A stretch of 8,466 nt of DNA from Bacillota bacterium (GTDB lineage Bacteria; Bacillota_H; UBA994; UBA5500): the NCBI GenBank assembly GCA_012727835.1, contig JAAYGE010000142.1, positions 1-8,466 of the forward strand, written 5' to 3'. The notes beneath the pieces were generated by a model. The model saw only the letters and a list, made by a program, of their open reading frames with translations, made no database searches and had not been told where the DNA came from. The stretch's first letter is position 1; each line of letters opens with the position of its first letter. The translations under genes were made by a program, and so were the position numbers. Of the stretch, positions 1 to 6,592 are shown in pieces.

Positions 1-104
1 CTTTCATCCACATGCTGCGCCCCTCTTCTCGTGGAACTCTTTGTTGAAGCTGGTTAAAACGGCTTCGAAAGCAGGAGAAGTAAATCACTCTAAATAGGGA
101 CAAG
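1..104. other. Spacer left of the abgA terminator; possible start of a further minus-strand gene at the edge
   Basis: No complete gene fits here. On the minus strand a purine-rich stretch (GAAGAGGGG, bases 28 to 20) lies six bases before an ATG at 13-11, with a second in-frame ATG at 7-5. A leftward gene could therefore start here and continue outside the window, but only four codons are visible and nothing can be said of its product. On the plus strand one frame is open from base 2 to a TAG at 95-97 and could be the tail of a rightward gene. Its 31 residues match nothing I recognise. The two readings exclude each other in practice, and the ribosome-site evidence slightly favours the leftward start. 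Confidence 0.3.
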
Positions 105-143
105 AAAAACCAGCCGTTGGTTAGTTAGACCAACGGCTGGTTT
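105..143 (-). terminator. Rho-independent terminator of abgA
   Basis: Bases 107-121 and 129-143 form a perfect 15-base-pair inverted repeat (AAACCAGCCGTTGGT and its complement) with a seven-base loop. Read on the minus strand, the stem starts three bases after the TAG stop of abgA and runs into a five-T tract (109 to 105) followed by CTTG. This is the classical intrinsic terminator layout. On the plus strand the stem is followed only by TTTGT, so termination in that direction would be weaker. The very short gap to the stop codon means a terminating ribosome may cover the base of the stem, which is common for end-of-operon terminators. Confidence 0.93.
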
Positions 144-146
144 GTA

Positions 147-1457
147 CTATTCTTGCATAATATCCAGGGCGGTGGCCACAAATAGTTTAACCCCTAAGGC
201 CAGGGCCTTCTCGTCGAAATCGAACTCGGCCGTATGGTGGCCAGCCCCGTTAAAATCAGCACCGAGGCTGATAAAGGTGGCTTGGCCGCCATTTTTTTGT
301 ACCCTATCCATCATATAAGTATAGTCTTCACTGCCGCCTCCACCGGCTAGGCCGGGATGCACATCGGTGAAATCGCTGATGGTCTGGGCTACCTTGCGGA
401 CCCGCTCGGCCAATTCTTGATCACTGGTGCCACTCTTAGCTCCACCCATGGCTTTGAAGCTTACCGTACATCCATGCATGGCCGCCGCGTTTTCTAAAAT
501 ACGGATGGCATAGTTGTACATGTGCTGTTCTAATTCGCTGGTCTGGCCGCGGGTTTCAATAGCCAAGTGGGCGCTAGGAGGAATCACGTTACGGCCGGTG
601 CCTGCATTGAGGCGTCCCACGTTGATGCGCGTAGCCCCCTGGCTATGACGAGGAATGGCATAGAGATTCTGTACCGCCGTCGCCGCCGCTAGCAGGGCAT
701 TATGGCCGCCTTCCGGCTTACCACCCGCATGGGCCGGTGCGCCGGTAATGAAAGCATCAAACTTAGAAGTGGCTAAGAAGCTGCTCCGTCCGCCAGCCAC
801 ACTACCGGTAGGGGTTCCGCTGCCCAGATGGGCGGCTAGCATATACTGCACATCATCGAGGATACCCGAGCTAACGATGGCTTTAGCTCCCCGCACCCCT
901 TCTTCCGCCGGCTGGAAGACCAATTTGATGGTGCCCCGCAGTTCATCTTTCATCTGAGCCAGGGTGGCGGCTACACCTAACCCGATGGTGGCATGCCCAT
1001 CATGACCGCAGGAATGCATAGCTTCCGGATTGACGGAAGCAAACCCTTCTTTAACCGGCCGATGCTCGGGCGAATCGGATTCCCGCATATCCACCGCATC
1101 GATATCGAAACGCATACCGATAACCGGTCCTTCACCGCAACGTAAAATACCTACTACTCCTGTAAAGCCCCCGCGCAGAGCTGGCAGGAACTCGGGGTCG
1201 CCGCCCTGCTCAACCGCCCGCTGGTAGTGCCTTTCTAGCACATCCTCATCGGGTACTCCCATACGGTCCTCTTCCACCACCACTTCTCGGCCCAACTTGA
1301 CTTCAAAGCCCAAGTCGTGAAGACGGCGGGCAATCAAGGAAGCGGTACGGAATTCGGTCCAACCCGACTCGGCATGCTTGTGAAAATCACGGCGCTGTTC
1401 AATCAGCTGCGGCTCCAACTGGTTTACAATTTGCTCGATACGCTTAATCAACGGCAT
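147..1457 (-). CDS. abgA: M20-family amidohydrolase, AbgA-like (p-aminobenzoyl-glutamate hydrolase subunit A)
   Basis: Predicted cytoplasmic metal-dependent amidase of 436 residues, the same length as E. coli AbgA. In E. coli, AbgA and AbgB together split p-aminobenzoyl-glutamate, a folate breakdown product. Visible M20 features are RFDID (116-120), the metal-binding HSCGHDGH (148-155; C150 and H152 are likely ligands), FQPAEE with the acidic pair E185/E186, a conserved H210, a dimerisation or lid domain at about 225-345, GGGGSEDYTYM (372-382) and a late GHH (406-408). The N-terminal segment with GREVV and RMGVPDE, and the C-terminal GHH followed by FDFDE, are typical of AbgA rather than of general hippurate or IAA-amino-acid hydrolases. 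No signal peptide is visible. The start is the ATG behind AAAGGG. It lies 84 bases downstream of sbcC and is followed at once by a terminator. No abgB or abgT is in view, so the true substrate could be another N-acyl amino acid. Confidence 0.88.
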   Translation of the reverse strand: MPLIKRIEQIVNQLEPQLIEQRRDFHKHAESGWTEFRTASLIARRLHDLGFEVKLGREVVVEEDRMGVPDEDVLERHYQRAVEQGGDPEFLPALRGGFTGVVGILRCGEGPVIGMRFDIDAVDMRESDSPEHRPVKEGFASVNPEAMHSCGHDGHATIGLGVAATLAQMKDELRGTIKLVFQPAEEGVRGAKAIVSSGILDDVQYMLAAHLGSGTPTGSVAGGRSSFLATSKFDAFITGAPAHAGGKPEGGHNALLAAATAVQNLYAIPRHSQGATRINVGRLNAGTGRNVIPPSAHLAIETRGQTSELEQHMYNYAIRILENAAAMHGCTVSFKAMGGAKSGTSDQELAERVRKVAQTISDFTDVHPGLAGGGGSEDYTYMMDRVQKNGGQATFISLGADFNGAGHHTAEFDFDEKALALGVKLFVATALDIMQE

Positions 1458-1541
1458 GCACCCTTTCTATACTGGTTTAAGGTTATTAATTGGCCATATA
1501 ATACCTATTCCCTTGTCCCTAGGATTATTTTTTCTTAAGTG
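1458..1541 (-). promoter_or_regulatory. sbcC-abgA spacer with possible abgA promoter and ribosome site
   Basis: This 84-base gap is AT-richer than its neighbours. On the minus strand it holds TATTAT (1503 to 1498), a fair -10 element about 40 bases before the abgA ATG, and the ribosome site AAAGGG (1466 to 1461) close to that ATG. No good -35 box is found at the expected spacing, so the promoter is a weak inference. No hairpin plus T-run follows the sbcC stop, so abgA may also be read through from sbcDC and end at the terminator at 105-143. Confidence 0.3.
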
Positions 1542-4500
1542 TTAACCGGCGGTTATCTGTATGCGGGAGCCGTGCCCACCAGGCACTGCCGGTTCTACCA
1601 GCACTTGATGCATCACCCGTTCCCGTAGTTGGGGCACATGACTGATAATACCTACCGTCATAGCCTGCCCCCGCATGCGCTCTAGGCAGCCCATCACCGT
1701 ATCCAGCAGCCTCGGGTCCAGACTGCCAAAACCCTCATCGAGGAAGAAAAATTCTAGACGGTGTTTACCACGCAACTGGATCTGGGATGAGAGGGCTAAA
1801 GCCAGGGCCAAAGAGGTAACGAAGGTCTCGCCGCCCGACAGGGTAGCAACGGGCCGCTTACTGCCACCGTTGCCGTCATCGCGGATGATAAAACCGCCAT
1901 CGGGAGCTACTTCTAAAGCGTACCGTTGGTTGGTTAATAGGGCCAACCAATCGCTGGCTATGCCGGCAATGGCATTAAGATGTTCGCCGGCCATGAACTC
2001 CACCAAAGCATTACCTCGTAACAGAGAGGCCAGCTCACTGAGCAGATCCTTCTCTTTAACCAACTGTTCCCGTTCCTCCTCCAGTTGCCGCCATTGTTGA
2101 TGCCGTTCCCCCACACTGGTCAAATCGGCCTGAGCCGCGGCCAGCGCTTCCACAGCTTGTAAATGCTGCTCTTCTACCTCTTGGGCCTGTTGCGCCAAGG
2201 CTATCCACTCGGCTTCGCTAATCGCTTGCCCCGCCAACTGCTCTCGCAACTCCTTGCTACGACCCTGCAGGAATTCCTTTTGCTGTTTATAACCGTCGAT
2301 GGTGAGTTGCCACTGTCCCACCAGGTCGGCCCAGTCGAGGGCTTCTTCGGCGGCAGCGCGGGTCACAAACTGCTCCCGTTCCAAGGCGACGGCTAAGCGG
2401 ACTTCCGCCTGCACCTGCTCCGCTTGTGCCAGGCGGACCGCCTCTTGCCCCGCACTAACCTTTTGTTGTACGCCAGATAAATGTTCTCGCGCCTGTTCAT
2501 AATTGGCCTGGGCTGTTGCAGCCTGCTGGCGCAATGCGACCAAGGCGGCTTTGGCCTCCTGCTGTAAGGCTGCGGCTTCCTTACCACCGGTGAGGGCCGT
2601 TAACTCAGACTGTAAATCCTGCAATTGGACCAAATGCAAGCGGTAATCGGTACGGGCCTCGGCCAGCTGTTCCTTTAACTGGGTGATGGTCTGCTCTCCT
2701 TGGCGGGCTTGTGCAGCTAAATCTTCCAACACCCGCTGCTGCCCTTTGATTAGCTCCTCTAACTCACTCCGGCGCGCATCCTGCTCTTGGAAACGGCGAC
2801 GGGCAGTGGCCAAGTCGGTCTCACCTAAAGTGGCTAAGCAACGGGCCATTTCCTTTTGCTTTTGCTGGGCTTCACCCTGCAACTGCTGCTGCCGCTTGTG
2901 TAGCTGTTCCAACTCCCGGCGCTGGTTAGCGATATCTTGCTGCAACAGCTGCACCTGTTGTCTTTCTTGACGAGTGCGTTCGGCGGCGGCTTCTAGAGCA
3001 GCTTTACTGTTCTCCAATTCGGCCTGCCAAGCAGTATGTTGGCTCAGCTGTTCACTGAGCTGGGCCAGATGGGCTTGGGCTACGCCGGGAATGGCCGACC
3101 AGCTGTTATCAGCTACCCACTGGGCGGGGAATTTGCTTAACTGTTCCTCCACCCGCGCTGCCCAGATCTGTAACTCTTCTTTGCTTTGCTTCAGGGCCAT
3201 CTGCTGCCGCTTCCAATCTGCTTCTTGCGTTTCCAGGGCGGCACTGGCCAGCGCATATTTTGACCGTTGTTCTTCCATTTCAATCTGGGCGGTATCCAAC
3301 AACTGGGCAATCTGCTCCAACTGGTCGCTGACAGTGGCAGCAACAGGCTGGGGGTGTTCATGGGAACCGCATACGGGACAAGGCTCCCCGGCCACCAATT
3401 TCTGGGCCAGCAAAGCAGCCATCTGCTGCTCTTGGGCTTGCGCCAATTCCGCTTGTAGCGCCGCCACTCGCTGGGCGCACGACCGCATGGCATCCTCCTC
3501 GGCCTGCAAAGCAGCCGCCGCTTGGATTTGCTGCGCCTCCAGTTGGGCAATAGTTTTCTCTAAAGCCGCAACCGCTTCTTGCTGTTGCTGGAGACGCCCA
3601 CCGTCTTGCGCCAGCTGTTGGGCGGCCCTTAAGTAGGCATTGGCCGCATCCAGTTGTTCGCTAGATACGTTGGCTGGCGCCTGGGCCACCAATTGGTCCA
3701 GTAATTGCTTTTGCTCTTTTTCGGCTGCTTCGTAGGTAGCCAAGCGTTTCTGGGCAGCTTGTAGTTGTTCTTGCCTTTCCGCCAGCTGCTGCCTGCGGGT
3801 ATCAGCTTCAGCGGCGGTGGCTTGTAACTGCTTATCCACCAGGCGGTAACTCTCTTCCATGGCCAGCGCCGCCGTCAGCTGCTCCCGCTGCTCCGGTGCA
3901 ATGCGCTTTGCTTCCCGTTCCTGCTGCCAAGCATTTAATTGGGTTTCTATTTTCACCCGGCTGGCCTGTAAGGCTTCTAGATTTTCCGCCGCTGTCTCCA
4001 GTTGTTGGCTTAGAGCTTTACCGTCCTCAGCTTTGCTCAGCAGATCTTGTTGCAGTTTAGCCACCTGCTGCTCCAGCGTGAGAGCCCGCTCTAGCTGCTC
4101 GATCTTTTGTAGCAGGGGTTCTTCCTGCTCTTCCTTAGCCTGCTGGGCCTGTGCCGCCGCCCGTTGGGCTTGTAGAAAATTCTTCTCCGCCTGTTCCAAC
4201 TGGGCCTGTAGTTGCTCCAAATCAGCAGCCGTTTGCTTTACCCGCTCCTGGGCCTGGTCAAAGGCTTGCAAAAAGTTGGCTATGCGTTGAGCTGCCCGAT
4301 GCCGATCTAGCTTTCTTTCCAACTCGGCAATTTGATCGGCTTGCTGTTGTAATTGGCTGAGGGCGGTTTCTATTTTTTCTAGTTCCTGTTGCCGTTCCCG
4401 GACCCAGCCCCAGCGTTCCTTCTCGCGACGCATGGCCTCGGCTTTAGTTTTGCTAGTAGCCAGCTGGGCTTGGGCGGCTTCTACTCGCTGCTCTGCCGCC

Positions 4501-5150
4501 CGCACCGCTTCCTGCGTAGCATCGCCCAACATGGCCTGCGACCGCTCTATGCTCTCCAGATTGGTTTCCGCCGTCTTTAAACGTTCACTAACTATCTTGC
4601 TTAGTCGCTCCCCATATTGCTCCAGACCAAAGATGCGCTCCAGCATACGGCGGCGCTCGCTACCTTGCAGGTTTAAGAACTCGGCAAAGTGGCCTTGGGG
4701 CAAAACTACGGCTCGGGTAAAATCATCTTCCGTTAGACCTAATATCTCTTGCACCGCCTGATCGACCTGAGACGCTTTGTCGGCCAAAACCACCGTATCG
4801 TCTCCATACACTTCACTCAGGCGGGCCAAACGACAGTTGACACTCTCCCCTTTAACCACATACTTACGCTCCACCCGGTAATGTTTACGGGCTCCTCCAC
4901 TACCCAACTGAAATTCAAAAAGCACACTGGCTTCGGTCAGGCTCTTATTCACTATACCCTGGGTTTTGCGGCTAGCCCGTTTCACACTGCCGTATAGAGC
5001 CAGGGTGATGGCATCAATGATAGTGGATTTTCCGCTGCCCGTGGGGCCGAAAATACCAAAAACGCTACCTTGGCAAAGGTGGGCGAAATCTATCTCCTGT
5101 TTTTCTTTAAAGCTGTTCAAACCGGAGATAACTAGGCGAATCGGTTTCAT
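1542..5150 (-). CDS. sbcC: Exonuclease subunit SbcC (Rad50-like SMC-family ATPase)
   Basis: ATPase and DNA-tethering subunit of the SbcCD nuclease, which with SbcD cuts hairpins and protein-blocked double-strand ends. At 1202 residues it is in the normal to slightly long range. Domain order: N-terminal ATPase lobe with Walker A GPTGSGKST (35-43) and a Q-loop-like LPQGHFAEFL near 150-160; a long coiled coil rich in Gln, Ala, Glu and Leu (about 190-560); the zinc hook CPVC (C591, C594), almost exactly mid-protein; the returning coiled coil (about 620-1010); then the C-terminal lobe with signature LSGGE (from 1104), Walker B FFFLDEG (D1138, E1139) and an H-loop SHV (H1171). All catalytic elements are present, so the protein looks functional. 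The ATG overlaps the sbcD stop as TAATG, preceded by GGGGAGGT, which indicates translational coupling to sbcD. The stop is TAA. Its partner gene sbcD carries two nonsense codons, so SbcC may lack a working nuclease or be reduced by polarity. Confidence 0.97.
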   Translation of the reverse strand: MKPIRLVISGLNSFKEKQEIDFAHLCQGSVFGIFGPTGSGKSTIIDAITLALYGSVKRASRKTQGIVNKSLTEASVLFEFQLGSGGARKHYRVERKYVVKGESVNCRLARLSEVYGDDTVVLADKASQVDQAVQEILGLTEDDFTRAVVLPQGHFAEFLNLQGSERRRMLERIFGLEQYGERLSKIVSERLKTAETNLESIERSQAMLGDATQEAVRAAEQRVEAAQAQLATSKTKAEAMRREKERWGWVRERQQELEKIETALSQLQQQADQIAELERKLDRHRAAQRIANFLQAFDQAQERVKQTAADLEQLQAQLEQAEKNFLQAQRAAAQAQQAKEEQEEPLLQKIEQLERALTLEQQVAKLQQDLLSKAEDGKALSQQLETAAENLEALQASRVKIETQLNAWQQEREAKRIAPEQREQLTAALAMEESYRLVDKQLQATAAEADTRRQQLAERQEQLQAAQKRLATYEAAEKEQKQLLDQLVAQAPANVSSEQLDAANAYLRAAQQLAQDGGRLQQQQEAVAALEKTIAQLEAQQIQAAAALQAEEDAMRSCAQRVAALQAELAQAQEQQMAALLAQKLVAGEPCPVCGSHEHPQPVAATVSDQLEQIAQLLDTAQIEMEEQRSKYALASAALETQEADWKRQQMALKQSKEELQIWAARVEEQLSKFPAQWVADNSWSAIPGVAQAHLAQLSEQLSQHTAWQAELENSKAALEAAAERTRQERQQVQLLQQDIANQRRELEQLHKRQQQLQGEAQQKQKEMARCLATLGETDLATARRRFQEQDARRSELEELIKGQQRVLEDLAAQARQGEQTITQLKEQLAEARTDYRLHLVQLQDLQSELTALTGGKEAAALQQEAKAALVALRQQAATAQANYEQAREHLSGVQQKVSAGQEAVRLAQAEQVQAEVRLAVALEREQFVTRAAAEEALDWADLVGQWQLTIDGYKQQKEFLQGRSKELREQLAGQAISEAEWIALAQQAQEVEEQHLQAVEALAAAQADLTSVGERHQQWRQLEEEREQLVKEKDLLSELASLLRGNALVEFMAGEHLNAIAGIASDWLALLTNQRYALEVAPDGGFIIRDDGNGGSKRPVATLSGGETFVTSLALALALSSQIQLRGKHRLEFFFLDEGFGSLDPRLLDTVMGCLERMRGQAMTVGIISHVPQLRERVMHQVLVEPAVPGGHGSRIQITAG

Positions 5151-6382
5151 TACTTACCTACCTCCCCTTCATCCTGGGTGGCGGCTTGGTTGGCCAAGGC
5201 CACAAAGAGTTCCACCAGCTCGGGAGGGGGTGTGGCCCCATCCCGGCGCTGCTTATAGAAACGGTTAAAAATCTCGGGCAGGGTCAGGCTACTTAGCCTC
5301 TCTACCCGCTCGCTTTCCGCCTGGCTGGGCAAAACGGTGCGCACGTTGACCAGCCACGGCCAGGCTTCACGCAGCTGCGCTACCTGCTCCGGACTGAGCC
5401 AGGCGGGGGCATGCACCTCCAGGTCTACCCAGGCGGGCTTACCTTTTGCGGCGTCAATCCGTTGCCATACTTCTTCTAGTCCGCTGGTGCAAACCCAGCG
5501 CCGTAACGGAATGCCGGCCGTCAGGGGGATTGCTTCTACTTGGGCTTCTTGCCCCGGTTCCACATCCACCAGATAGACAGCCTTGCTCTGGTTGGCCTCG
5601 GAGAAACTGTAGGCCAAGGGGGAACCGGAGTAATAGGTGGGCGCCGGGGCTCACTTTACCTGTTGGGGCCGATGCAAATGGCCTAGGGCGATATACTGGG
5701 CGTTGGCGGGTAGATGCTCAATGGCTACGGTACAGGCCCCACCCACCTCTATGGGCCGCTCTGATTCGCTACTCAGACTCCCTTGGACGAACAGATGAGA
5801 AAGGGCCAAATTGACCGTGTCGCTACGGTAGTTGGCCGTTTGTAGCTTGAAAAGCTCATGCACCACTTCCGAATAGGCATCGCGCAAGGAATATTCTTCC
5901 AAGTGTTCACTAAACTGCTTACCTAACCGGGATTCGGAGGGGTAAGGCAAAAGAGCCAGCACCGCCGAGTGCTCACAGGAGGGCACAGCGACTTCTACCC
6001 AACCGGCCCCACTAGCAACCGTCTTTACCCTCCCCGCCAGTTCCACCGCCTCTTGGGGTACGCCCATGAGAATAATACCCTGGCTCTGAGCCAAGGGGCG
6101 CACGGCGTTCAGCCGTTCGGGGCTATCATGGTTGCCAGCAATGACTACCACCGCCCGCCGGCCGCCGTTGGCCAGGCGTTCTAGGGCAGCACAAAATAGT
6201 TGCTCCGCCCAGGCAGGCGGGTTATAGGTATCAAAAATATCGCCGGCGATCAGCACCATATGTACCTGTTGTTCATCGGCTTAACGGCAAATCTCATCGA
6301 TAAACTGCTCCTGTTCCGGTTGGCGGCTGCGGCCCTCCAGCGGGCGGCCCAGGTGCCAGTCGGATGTATGTAAAATACGCAA
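5150..6382 (-). pseudogene. sbcD: SbcD nuclease subunit, interrupted by two in-frame stop codons
   Basis: Mre11-like metallophosphatase subunit of SbcCD. The frame from TTG (6382-6380) to TAA (5152-5150) would be 410 residues, normal for SbcD, and is homologous throughout, but contains TAA at codon 34 (6283-6281) and TGA at codon 244 (5653-5651). There is no frameshift between the three pieces. Metal-site motifs by codon are SDWHLG (D8, H10), GDIFD (D48), GNHDSPERL (N84, H85), SH (H196) and GHLH (H235, H237). YYSGSPLAYSF just after the second stop matches the conserved SbcD segment after the GHLH motif, and the rest forms the C-terminal cap and SbcC-binding region. The first stop cuts D8 and H10 away from the other ligands; reinitiation at ATG codon 42 (6259) would give a protein lacking them and ending at 243. 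The TTG start is chosen from a GGGGGAG site six bases upstream and from RILHTSDWHLG, the family N-terminus. Sequencing error is the main alternative to true decay. Confidence 0.9.
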
Positions 6383-6388
6383 GAGTAA

Positions 6389-6397
6389 CTCCCCCTT
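6389..6397 (-). promoter_or_regulatory. Ribosome binding site of sbcD
   Basis: The minus strand reads AAGGGGGAG, ending six bases before the TTG at 6382. It decides the start: there is no ATG or GTG in frame at the conserved N-terminus, and the next in-frame ATG (6259, codon 42) lies inside the phosphatase domain with only a weak AGG ahead of it. Confidence 0.7.
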
Positions 6398-6410
6398 GTG
6401 TTAGGCAAAT

Positions 6411-6437
6411 AGGGCCCGACTCACACAGTTGGGCCCT
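6411..6437. repeat. 11-base-pair hairpin in the sbcD leader
   Basis: AGGGCCCGACT (6411-6421) and AGTTGGGCCCT (6427-6437) are complementary over 11 positions, with one G/T wobble, around the five-base loop CACAC. Neither strand has a T-run directly after the stem, so it is not a standard terminator. On the minus strand it lies 13 bases before the sbcD ribosome site, so it would sit in the sbcDC leader RNA or overlap the promoter. It could be a regulator binding site or an RNA stem, and its role is unknown. Confidence 0.6.
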
Positions 6438-6578
6438 GTACACTACCTATTTAATTCCCCTCCGCCAGCTCCCTTTCCTGCCTTTATTGACTATCACCTG
6501 AAGCTACCAAAAGCGACAAGCAGGAATCTGGTCGCCCTAAAAGGAAGAGTTATGCTAGAGCTAAAGCAATCTCCCCTT

Positions 6579-6585
6579 GGAGGTG
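6579..6585 (+). promoter_or_regulatory. Ribosome binding site of addB
   Basis: GGAGGTG lies seven bases before the ATG at 6593. This near-ideal site fixes the start, which also gives the expected short N-terminus ahead of the Walker A motif. Confidence 0.85.
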
Positions 6586-6592
6586 TACATAT

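Larger units (their letters stand above)
6383..6592. promoter_or_regulatory. Divergent sbcDC / addB control region
   Basis: This 210-base non-coding spacer must hold the start signals for both directions. It contains the sbcD ribosome site, a hairpin at 6411-6437 and the addB ribosome site. On the plus strand TTGACT (6487-6492) resembles a -35 box, but no good -10 box sits 16-18 bases later. TATGCT (6551-6556) resembles a -10 box without a clear -35. On the minus strand an AT-rich TTAAATAG lies near 6447-6454. I cannot assign either promoter with confidence, and no LexA/DinR-type operator (CGAAC-N4-GTTCG) was seen. Confidence 0.45.

Noticed and set aside
2974..3636. A 220-codon plus-strand frame rich in Cys, Ser, Trp and Ala, with several similar ones across 1675-4761
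   Set aside because: These are antisense shadows of the sbcC coiled coil. Gln, Ala and Leu codons (CAG, GCN, CTG) read backwards give Cys/Ser/Ala/Trp-rich frames. The minus strand has an unbroken 1202-codon SbcC with all family motifs.
5651..5653. In-frame TGA in sbcD as a selenocysteine codon
   Set aside because: The position is not a catalytic or redox site in SbcD; by alignment with E. coli SbcD it falls in a variable stretch near glycines. No clear SECIS-like stem follows, and a second stop (TAA) earlier in the gene would still block translation.
5150..6259. Two separate small genes in place of sbcD (202 and 155 codons)
   Set aside because: Both are in the same frame, separated only by a TGA, and together with the segment up to 6382 they reconstruct one SbcD of normal length with motifs in the right order.
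1542..6382. Alternative genetic code in which TAA or TGA is read as an amino acid
   Set aside because: sbcC runs 1202 codons without internal TAA or TGA and ends at TAA where family homology ends; addB and abgA also lack internal stops. Reassigned codons would be scattered through all of the genes.
6487..6556. TTGACT (6487) and TATGCT (6551) as one addB promoter
   Set aside because: The spacing is about 58 bases, far from the 16-18 needed, and neither has a convincing partner at the right distance.
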